9,097 nucleotides of DNA from Planctomycetaceae bacterium (GTDB lineage: Bacteria > Planctomycetota > Planctomycetia > Pirellulales > Thermoguttaceae), in assembly GCA_031278315.1 (NCBI GenBank), contig JAITKS010000425.1, forward strand, positions 1 through 9,097. Direction: 5' to 3'. A program made the translations under genes and the position numbers. Shown here piece by piece: positions 1 through 4,307 of the stretch (positions are counted from its first letter, which is position 1; the number at the start of each line of letters is the position of its first letter). The notes below the pieces were generated by a model that was given only the letters and a program-made list of their open reading frames with translations, did not search any database and was not told the DNA's origin.

Positions 1-48
1 CTTTATTAATTGTATGCTCCAACATACGGAAGGAGCTAATTAAGTGTC

Positions 49-61
49 GTCCCTGCGGGAC
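49..61. repeat. Short perfect hairpin (GTCCC TGC GGGAC)
   Basis: A five-base-pair stem with a three-base loop sits inside TTAA-type flanks. It is GC-rich against an AT-rich background. No T-run follows on either strand, so it does not look like a terminator. It is more likely part of a dispersed palindromic repeat. Confidence 0.4.
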
Positions 62-121
62 TTAACAGGTATGTGATTGATAATTTAAAATTCGTAAACA
101 ACCAAAAAAACGAAAACAATT

Positions 122-139
122 ATTCCACTGATATATTTC
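122..139 (+). repeat. 18-mer dispersed repeat, copy 1 of 7
   Basis: ATTCCACTGATATATTTC matches the consensus ATTCCNCTGATATATTAC at 16 of the 17 specified positions. The other copies in the window are at 4231, 6689, 6750 (minus strand), 6951, 7092 and 9019. All copies lie outside genes. Function is unknown. Confidence 0.7.
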
Positions 140-260
140 GTTTATTTCATATTCTCAAAAAAATCGTGAAATATCATAAATCATTAGAGAATGACACAAT
201 GAAATAATAAATTAAAGAGTTACTCCCATTAATGCCGATTTCAAAATGCCTCTATACGTA

Positions 261-367
261 TCGTACTATTGAAATTCAGTGATACAAAAGCGATTCACTA
301 AAAAGCCGGCTTGTCAATAGATAAGCCGGCAAATCAAATCGAAAATCCAAGTAAGAATAGTTTAAAA
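261..367 (+). repeat. Gene-upstream repeat block, copy R1
   Basis: This roughly 107-base stretch aligns with 1921-2023 upstream of etfB. Both begin TCGTA, pass through a TTC-(A/G)G-(T/C)GATACAAA core and end in an AATC(A/G)AATCGAAAAT(C/T)CAAGTAA core followed by TTAAAA. The centre differs: this copy carries a GCCGGC hairpin that the etfB copy lacks. Both copies precede a gene, so it could be a leader or promoter element, or a decayed mobile repeat. The sequence does not decide which. Confidence 0.5.
300..330 (-). terminator. GC hairpin with T-run on the minus strand
   Basis: Bases 305-312 (GCCGGCTT) and 323-330 (AAGCCGGC) form a perfect eight-base-pair stem around a ten-base loop. Read on the minus strand, the stem is followed directly by five T, which is the form of a Rho-independent terminator for leftward transcription. 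No minus-strand gene is visible to its right, so its role is unclear. On the plus strand there is no T-run, and it could instead be a structured part of the upstream block. Confidence 0.4.
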
Positions 368-459
368 TATTACTAAAATTTTAATTTTTAGGTGCTCAAA
401 ATTAACAATTCAATTGAAAAATTACAAATTTTTCATTAACCATTAACAACAATAATCCA

Positions 460-1368
460 ATGTACAAAAATTTTTCACTAGCGGTAATTTTGCTTTTCGT
501 TTTTTCAATTGTGTCAGAAGTTCGGTCAACGGAATTTACAATTGTAAACGAAGCTGAAGTTCTTTACGGGAAAGGCGTACACGCTTTTTTCGAGGGTGAT
601 TACAACAGAGCAATCGAAATATTTAAAAAAGTTGAATACCTTGCATCTGAAGACCCTCGCCCATATTTCTTTATGGCGATTGCTCATTACAGATTAGACA
701 AAAAATCAGCGGACGCAGATAAATATTTCAAAAAAGCTGCTAAACTCGAATGGGACGGAAAAGCCGTTCACGAATACGATGTTGCCGACGCTATAAGTAG
801 AATACAAGGTAATGAACGTTTACACATTGAACAATATCGGACACAAGCAAAAATCGAATGGCAAAAAACAAATTCAATTAAAGAAAACATAAAATACGGA
901 CAACAAAACGCAACTGATAAAAAAATTGTTGCTGATATTTCAAAAGCTTTTGTCGGCTCGGCAGAGTTCGGAGCGAGTTCGCCCGATCCTTTCAAAAACG
1001 ATAAAAACAACTTGCAGACAAATAATTCAAACGACCTTCTAACAAAAATTATCGATTCTGCCAAACCAATAACTGGAGACCCAACAGAAACAATAAATAT
1101 TTCTACAAACGACGGTAATTACGATCTAAGTCCTATTGAAGGACCAATTCAAATCGAGGGACAGATGATTATTGATGAAGATGATATTTTTGCAGAATTC
1201 GACGATAACCCCCAAAAAAATAAGTCAAATACCGATTTAATTAAAGTTGATAATTCTGACAAATCTGATAATTCCGATAATTCCGATTCAACCAATATTA
1301 ACGAATCAGAAGATCAAGCCGAACCAATAAATCCCGACAACGAAGAACAAGCGGAACCAATCATTTAG
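460..1368 (+). CDS. Secreted tetratricopeptide-repeat protein with acidic low-complexity tail
   Basis: This 302-residue protein begins with a basic-then-hydrophobic signal peptide (about residues 1-23, with likely cleavage near VRS/TEF), so it should be exported. Residues 33-100 form two TPR units: the first contains the GVHAFFEGDYNRAIEIFKK helix pair, the second DPRPYFFMAIAHYRL. TPRs are protein-interaction scaffolds. A segment at about 112-131 (ISRIQGNERLHIEQYRTQAK) resembles one I recall following TPRs in planctomycetal proteins. From about residue 245 the chain turns to Asp/Asn/Ser/Glu low complexity with SDNSDNSD runs, then a near-duplicated EDQAEPIN / EEQAEPII ending. ATG 460 is chosen because it gives the full signal peptide; no clear ribosome binding site precedes it. 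The gene stands alone. The TPR call is firm; partner and exact role are unknown. Confidence 0.8.
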   Translation: MYKNFSLAVILLFVFSIVSEVRSTEFTIVNEAEVLYGKGVHAFFEGDYNRAIEIFKKVEYLASEDPRPYFFMAIAHYRLDKKSADADKYFKKAAKLEWDGKAVHEYDVADAISRIQGNERLHIEQYRTQAKIEWQKTNSIKENIKYGQQNATDKKIVADISKAFVGSAEFGASSPDPFKNDKNNLQTNNSNDLLTKIIDSAKPITGDPTETINISTNDGNYDLSPIEGPIQIEGQMIIDEDDIFAEFDDNPQKNKSNTDLIKVDNSDKSDNSDNSDSTNINESEDQAEPINPDNEEQAEPII

Positions 1369-1490
1369 TAGATCGGAACCGTTAAAAAGTAAAATTCATA
1401 ACAGACTATTACAACTTAAAGTATCCGTGAGATATTTGTAAATCACTAGTAGAGACGCAAAGTTTTGTGTCTTTATGAACTCTTTTTTGT

Positions 1491-1550
1491 CCGCGAGTTT
1501 TCACGAATGACCGCTAAATTTTTTTCGTGAAAATTCGTGTAAATTCGCGG
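1491..1550. repeat. Long imperfect inverted repeat (CCGCGA...TCGCGG)
   Basis: The 17-base arms at 1491-1507 and 1534-1550 are reverse complements with two mismatches. The intervening bases include another TTCGTGAAAA phrase. A related ATTCGTGAAAATTCGG phrase recurs at 4107-4122, so this belongs to a dispersed intergenic motif rather than a single-use site. The loop of 26 bases and lack of a T-run argue against a simple terminator. Confidence 0.5.
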
Positions 1551-1658
1551 ATAAAATGAGACCAATTATTTTAATTTATCTATTCTGAAAATTTTGTTGA
1601 TTCTATCTAAAAATTGTTTTTAAGAAGTTATCTCAATTTATTCTGTATGCGCCGGTAG

Positions 1659-1687
1659 TTGACATGAATTATATAATTGCTTAACAT
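1659..1687 (+). promoter_or_regulatory. Possible sigma-70-like promoter upstream of etfB
   Basis: A perfect TTGACA at 1659-1664 is followed after 17 bases by TAACAT at 1682-1687, which keeps four of the six TATAAT bases. It faces etfB but lies about 360 bases upstream of that start, implying a long leader if it is real. The AT richness makes chance matches likely. Confidence 0.22.
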
Positions 1688-1920
1688 ATTCACTTTCTGT
1701 TTTGTAGATTTAATTGTTCTTACTTTAAGTTTCGATAATTGTTGTAAGCTTACCTATTTCGAATCCGGCTGTTAAGGTTGAACTTCCGAAATTTATTGAT
1801 TTATTGTGAGAACAGACTGTTTGTAATTGAATTATACCATTTTACATTTTCGATTTTTACAAGATTTTTTGGATCAATAATTCATATTTCAACCGGTCAA
1901 TTTGTATAGTGATAAATAAT

Positions 1921-2023
1921 TCGTATTATGAATTTCGGCGATACAAATGTGCATTCCGTAAAACCTGATGCAATATGTAAACAAACAAATCGAATCGAAA
2001 ATTCAAGTAATAGTACGTTAAAA
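1921..2023 (+). repeat. Gene-upstream repeat block, copy R2
   Basis: This block aligns with 261-367 upstream of the TPR gene, sharing the GATACAAA core near the left end and the AATCGAAAATTCAAGTAA core plus TTAAAA near the right end. It ends only about 20 bases before the etfB ATG, so it covers the whole proximal leader. A shorter, weaker third copy is at 7110-7164. Confidence 0.5.
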
Positions 2024-2043
2024 AAATTTTTTTGAATAAAGAT

Positions 2044-2895
2044 ATGCTCAATTCAATAGTTCTTGTTAAACAAGTTCCCGACACATCGAATATAACATCA
2101 GATGCAATGAAAGAAGACGGCACGGTTAATCGTGCTGCATTGCCTACAATTTTTAATCCAGACGACTTACATGCACTTGAAGCAGCATTAGAGTTGAAAG
2201 ATCGTTACGGCGGCAAAGTAACAGTCGTTTCGATGGGACCTCCGAAAGCAGCAGAAATATTACGGGATACTCTTTATCGCGGAGCCGATAGAGTAATCTT
2301 AATTACAGATAGACGCGCGGCGGCAAGCGATACTCTTGCAACAAGTTACATTCTCTCACAAGCGGTGAAAACTATCGGTGATTACGATTTCGTTTTTGCC
2401 GGACGGCAGGCAATTGACGGCGATACGGCTCAAACTGCTCCTCAATGTGCGGAAAAGCTAGGAATCCCGCAAGTTATATGTCTAACTGAAATCATAAACA
2501 TTGATAAAGGACTTGCAACTGTCAAACGTGATATCGGAAATGGTTGGGAGATTCTTAATGTAAAACTGCCTGCTCTTTTTACTGTTGCTGAATCGGCAAA
2601 TATCCCAAGAACACGAAGTGCAAAAAATATTATGCGGCATAAAAATGACAAAATTAGTGCCGAAATTTCAACTGAACAAATAGATAGTTATAAATCATCT
2701 GGGAGACTAATTGAGCAATGGAATCTTGATGATATTAAAGCTGATACAGCACGTTGCGGTGCAGCAGGTTCACCAACGAAAGTGTTTAAAATTCAGTCGG
2801 TAGTTCTAACCAAAGAAGGTTACACCGACATTCCGCCGACACAAGAAGGAATCTCAACTTTGATCAATGAATTAGTATCTATTAAAACAATCTAA
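2044..2895 (+). CDS. Electron transfer flavoprotein, beta subunit (EtfB/FixA family)
   Basis: EtfB pairs with EtfA to form the FAD-carrying heterodimer that takes electrons from acyl-CoA and other dehydrogenases in the cytoplasm. The 283-residue product opens with the family's VLVKQVPDT strand-loop (residues 6-14), has the nucleotide-binding GRQAIDGDTAQ loop at about 120-130, and has the ETF-beta signature from VKRDIGNGWEI (160-170) through LPALFTV to NIPRTRSAKNIM (186-197). Length is normal for the family. A TTG at 2032 would add four residues (MNKD), but ATG 2044 puts the VLVKQVPDT strand at the usual distance from the N-terminus. No clear ribosome binding site precedes either start. etfA, which normally follows in an operon, is not found; after etfB there is only a three-codon frame and then the UPF0175 cluster. 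Confidence 0.93.
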   Translation: MLNSIVLVKQVPDTSNITSDAMKEDGTVNRAALPTIFNPDDLHALEAALELKDRYGGKVTVVSMGPPKAAEILRDTLYRGADRVILITDRRAAASDTLATSYILSQAVKTIGDYDFVFAGRQAIDGDTAQTAPQCAEKLGIPQVICLTEIINIDKGLATVKRDIGNGWEILNVKLPALFTVAESANIPRTRSAKNIMRHKNDKISAEISTEQIDSYKSSGRLIEQWNLDDIKADTARCGAAGSPTKVFKIQSVVLTKEGYTDIPPTQEGISTLINELVSIKTI

Positions 2896-2903
2896 TTAAA
2901 AAT

Positions 2904-2929
2904 AAAGGAGACTTGTGATGAATTTGTAA
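2904..2929 (+). other. Good ribosome binding site leading into a three-codon frame (possible etfA start remnant)
   Basis: AAAGGAG at 2904-2910 is the best Shine-Dalgarno sequence in the window. Seven bases later comes ATG AAT TTG TAA (2918-2929), coding only Met-Asn-Leu. It lies nine bases after the etfB stop, exactly where the next operon gene, usually etfA, would begin. I infer that it marks the start of a gene lost by deletion or insertion. A chance AAAGGAG or a regulatory mini-frame are alternatives. Confidence 0.35.
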
Positions 2930-2995
2930 AAAAATTTTGAAATGTTTTTGAAAGACACATCCAAAGAAAGGAGCAAGACAATTTGTTTTGTTTGA

Positions 2996-3062
2996 CCATA
3001 ACAATAAAGTGTCCGGCATTGTTTGATATTAGCATATTAAAAAAATAACGTCATTGTTATGG
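2996..3062. repeat. Ten-base inverted repeat flanking the left edge of the UPF0175 cluster
   Basis: CCATAACAAT at 2996-3005 and ATTGTTATGG at 3053-3062 are perfect reverse complements, 47 bases apart. The right arm abuts the duplicated leader that begins at 3067. It may be a recombination scar or the end of an inserted element; no transposase is present. Confidence 0.35.
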
Positions 3063-3066
3063 TTTG

Positions 3067-3244
3067 TTTTCGATAGAATAAATTTAATAACACGGAAAGA
3101 ACAATGACAACATTAACATTACAATTAGAATTACCTGATAATTGTAAATTGAGCGAACAAGAAGCCAAAGCATCACTAGTTTTGAAGTTATACGAAGACG
3201 GTAAGTTAAGTGCTGGTAAAGGTGCAGAAATACTCGGAATAACT
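3067..3244 (+). repeat. Direct repeat, left copy (leader plus first 47 codons of UPF0175 gene 1)
   Basis: This 178-base stretch is repeated at 3415-3592 with about two mismatches (one in the leader, one in codon 29). It covers the TTTTCGATAGAATAAA leader and the 5' half of the gene. The abrupt loss of identity afterwards suggests recent duplication or gene conversion limited to the 5' half. Confidence 0.85.
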
Positions 3245-3388
3245 ATGCGGAAATTTATTGAAACGTATGGAACCGTTTGTGGTATGACGTCAGAAGACCT
3301 TCGTCGCGATTACGAAAATGCCTGCCAAGCGAGCAGACATCTGAATAAAAAACGATTAAAAGAAAAAAAAGAGCATGCGTTTTCCTAA
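3104..3388 (+). CDS. UPF0175 family protein, tandem copy 1 (antitoxin-like)
   Basis: This 94-residue protein fits UPF0175 in length and pattern: a beta-like N-terminus (TLTLQLELP), a helix with ALVLKLYEDGKLS character, a helix-turn-helix-like KLSAGKGAEILGITMRKFIE segment at about 34-53, and the typical SEDLRRDYE ending at about 63-71. Members commonly lie beside DUF3368 PIN-domain genes and are thought to act as their antitoxins. That role is inference here. The C-terminus is Lys-rich (KKRLKEKKEHAFS) and its last 14 bases overlap the start of a truncated PIN toxin frame. Residues 1-47 are identical to copy 2. The start has a modest GGAAAG site, and its TGA-overlapping ATG matches the other copies. 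Confidence 0.85.
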   Translation: MTTLTLQLELPDNCKLSEQEAKASLVLKLYEDGKLSAGKGAEILGITMRKFIETYGTVCGMTSEDLRRDYENACQASRHLNKKRLKEKKEHAFS

Positions 3389-3455
3389 AATTATCATTTC
3401 GGATACGAGTTGTTTTTTCGATAGAATAAATTTAATAACACGGAGAGAACAATGA
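3375..3455 (+). pseudogene. Truncated 5' stub of a DUF3368/PIN-domain toxin gene
   Basis: A 26-codon frame starts at ATG 3375 inside the end of UPF0175 copy 1. It reads MRFPKIIISDTSCFFDRINL and then ITRREQ before TGA 3453-3455. KIIISDTSC is the N-terminal beta strand and first acidic residue of PIN nucleases of the DUF3368 type, the usual partner of UPF0175. The following FDRINLIT also fits the next helix loosely, with about two residues missing. The remaining roughly 130 residues and their catalytic acids are absent, so it cannot be an active nuclease. The TGA overlaps the ATG of UPF0175 copy 2 as ATGA, so the stub could couple translation of copies 1 and 2. Toxin identity rests on motif recognition only. 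Confidence 0.65.
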
Positions 3456-3592
3456 CAACATTAACATTACAATTAGAATTACCTGATAATTGTAAATTGA
3501 GCGAACAAGAAGCCAAAGCATCACTAGTTTTGAAATTATACGAAGACGGTAAGTTAAGTGCTGGTAAAGGTGCAGAAATACTCGGAATAACT
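3415..3592 (+). repeat. Direct repeat, right copy (leader plus first 47 codons of UPF0175 gene 2)
   Basis: This is the partner of 3067-3244, offset by 348 bases. It starts inside the PIN stub, so the same bases serve as stub coding sequence and as the UPF0175 leader. A shorter third match, about 66 bases with one mismatch, starts at the ATG of copy 3 (3736-3801). Confidence 0.85.
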
Positions 3593-3721
3593 AAGCGGGA
3601 ATTTATTGAAACATTTGGAACCGTTTGTTGGACAACATCGGAAGACCTTCGTCGCGAATACGAACTCGTTTGTCAATTTAGCCGGCATCTGGATAAACCA
3701 TCAATATTGAAAAGTGTGTAA
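3452..3721 (+). CDS. UPF0175 family protein, tandem copy 2 (antitoxin-like)
   Basis: This 89-residue paralogue is identical to copy 1 over residues 1-47, then diverges to KREFIETFGTVCWTTSEDLRREYELVCQFSRHL and ends in a shorter tail (DKPSILKSV). The helix-turn-helix-like KLSAGKGAEILGITKREFIE segment is closer to the usual family pattern than in copy 1. A GGAGAG sequence at 3442-3447 is a better ribosome site than that of copy 1. The ATG overlaps the TGA of the PIN stub, suggesting translational coupling. No toxin trace lies between this gene and copy 3, which begins 14 bases after its TAA. Confidence 0.85.
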   Translation: MTTLTLQLELPDNCKLSEQEAKASLVLKLYEDGKLSAGKGAEILGITKREFIETFGTVCWTTSEDLRREYELVCQFSRHLDKPSILKSV

Positions 3722-3735
3722 GATAATAGAGAACA

Positions 3736-4023
3736 ATGACAACATTAACATTACAATTAGAATTACCTGATAATTGTAAATTGAGTGAACAAGAAGCCAA
3801 GACCGCATTGGTTTTAAAATTATATGAGTTTAGTAAATTGACTGCCGATAAAGGAGCAGAAATACTTGAAATAACCAAGCAGGAATTTATCAAAATGATT
3901 GAAACTGTTTGTAATTTAACTCCGGCAGACATTCAACGAGATTATGAAATGGTTTGTAAATTCACGCAGCATTTGAAAAAAACACCTGTGCAAAAAAGAG
4001 ACCAAAACAGTGTCGTTTCATAA
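3736..4023 (+). CDS. UPF0175 family protein, tandem copy 3 (antitoxin-like, divergent)
   Basis: This 95-residue paralogue shares residues 1-22 exactly with copies 1 and 2 but then differs at many positions (LYEFSKLTADKGAEILEITK, then QEFIKMIETVCNLTPADIQR). It keeps the family layout, with a DIQRDYEMVCKF ending and a basic tail (KKTPVQKRDQNSVVS). It is the oldest or fastest-diverging copy, apart from its conserved 5' end. An AGAGAAC sequence precedes the ATG. The three genes read as one transcription unit. Downstream, the sequence resembles the toxin start after copy 1, but broken by frameshift. Confidence 0.82.
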   Translation: MTTLTLQLELPDNCKLSEQEAKTALVLKLYEFSKLTADKGAEILEITKQEFIKMIETVCNLTPADIQRDYEMVCKFTQHLKKTPVQKRDQNSVVS

Positions 4024-4070
4024 AAATTATTATTTCTAGGATCAACTGCTATTTACTTTTTTATCCATGA
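4010..4070 (+). pseudogene. Decayed, frameshifted trace of the PIN toxin start after copy 3
   Basis: Bases from GTG 4010 align with the stub after copy 1: GTGTCGTTTCATAAAAATTA against ATGCGTTTTCCTAAAATTAT. There is one extra A in the A-run (4022-4026) and about two extra bases near 4037-4038. Removing one A restores a VSFHKIIIS reading, matching MRFPKIIIS, after which similarity fades. In the unshifted frame a TAG stops it at 4037-4039. The position, overlapping the end of the UPF0175 gene, is the same as in copy 1. This is weaker evidence than the first stub. Confidence 0.4.
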
Positions 4071-4307
4071 ATTGACACAAATTAACTCGAAAAAAAATTA
4101 GTTGACATTCGTGAAAATTCGGTTTTGATAGAAAACATTATAGAAAACATATTATATATCTGTGAAATTTTTGTTTTTCAACTTTTTTGGATTATGAATT
4201 TTAAAACTGTTTATTTGAAACCTTTGAGAGATTTCACTGATATATTACCAACCAATATATTACAATCTTTTTAACTTTTAATTTTTAGTCAATCAAATTA
4301 TTTGAAA
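4024..4307. other. Intergenic region between the UPF0175 cluster and the antiporter
   Basis: After the toxin trace this gap holds an ATTCGTGAAAATTCGG phrase (4107-4122) related to 1491-1550, a repeated TAGAAAACAT phrase near 4130-4149, and the second copy of the 18-mer at 4231-4248. The last 40 bases before the antiporter are AT-rich with no Shine-Dalgarno sequence. I see no gene. Confidence 0.55.
4231..4248 (+). repeat. 18-mer dispersed repeat, copy 2 of 7
   Basis: ATTTCACTGATATATTAC differs from the consensus ATTCCNCTGATATATTAC at one fixed position. It lies 60 bases before the antiporter ATG, followed by a second AATATATTAC half-copy at 4254-4263. Confidence 0.7.

Larger units (their letters stand above)
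1..459. other. Repeat-bearing intergenic region left of the TPR gene
   Basis: No reading frame here looks coding, and no partial gene runs in from the left edge. It holds a small GTCCC-TGC-GGGAC hairpin at 49-61, one copy of the 18-mer dispersed repeat at 122-139, a strong GC hairpin at 305-330, and a block at 261-367 that is related to the region upstream of etfB. The last 90 bases before the TPR gene are almost pure A/T and show no clear ribosome binding site. Confidence 0.7.
1369..2043. other. Intergenic region between the TPR gene and etfB
   Basis: No convincing gene is seen in this 675-base gap. It contains an imperfect inverted repeat at 1491-1550, a possible sigma-70 type promoter at 1659-1687, and at 1921-2023 the second copy of the gene-upstream block. 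The rest is AT-rich sequence in which I see no further structure. Confidence 0.6.

Noticed and set aside
768..1064. Minus-strand open frame of 98 codons inside the TPR gene
   Set aside because: It lies wholly opposite a well-supported gene, shows no family motif, and reads as Cys/Phe/Ser-rich antisense of Lys/Asn/Glu codons.
2983..3048. Short frame from TTG 2983 after an AAAGGAG-like site (about 2975-2981)
   Set aside because: The 21-codon product has no recognisable motif, the start is TTG, and the spacing to the AGGAG is too short to be convincing.
4102..4130. TTGACA at 4102-4107 as a promoter for the antiporter
   Set aside because: At 16-18 bases spacing there is no acceptable -10 hexamer (TTGATA keeps few TATAAT bases), and the site lies in a repeated TTCGTGAAAA phrase.
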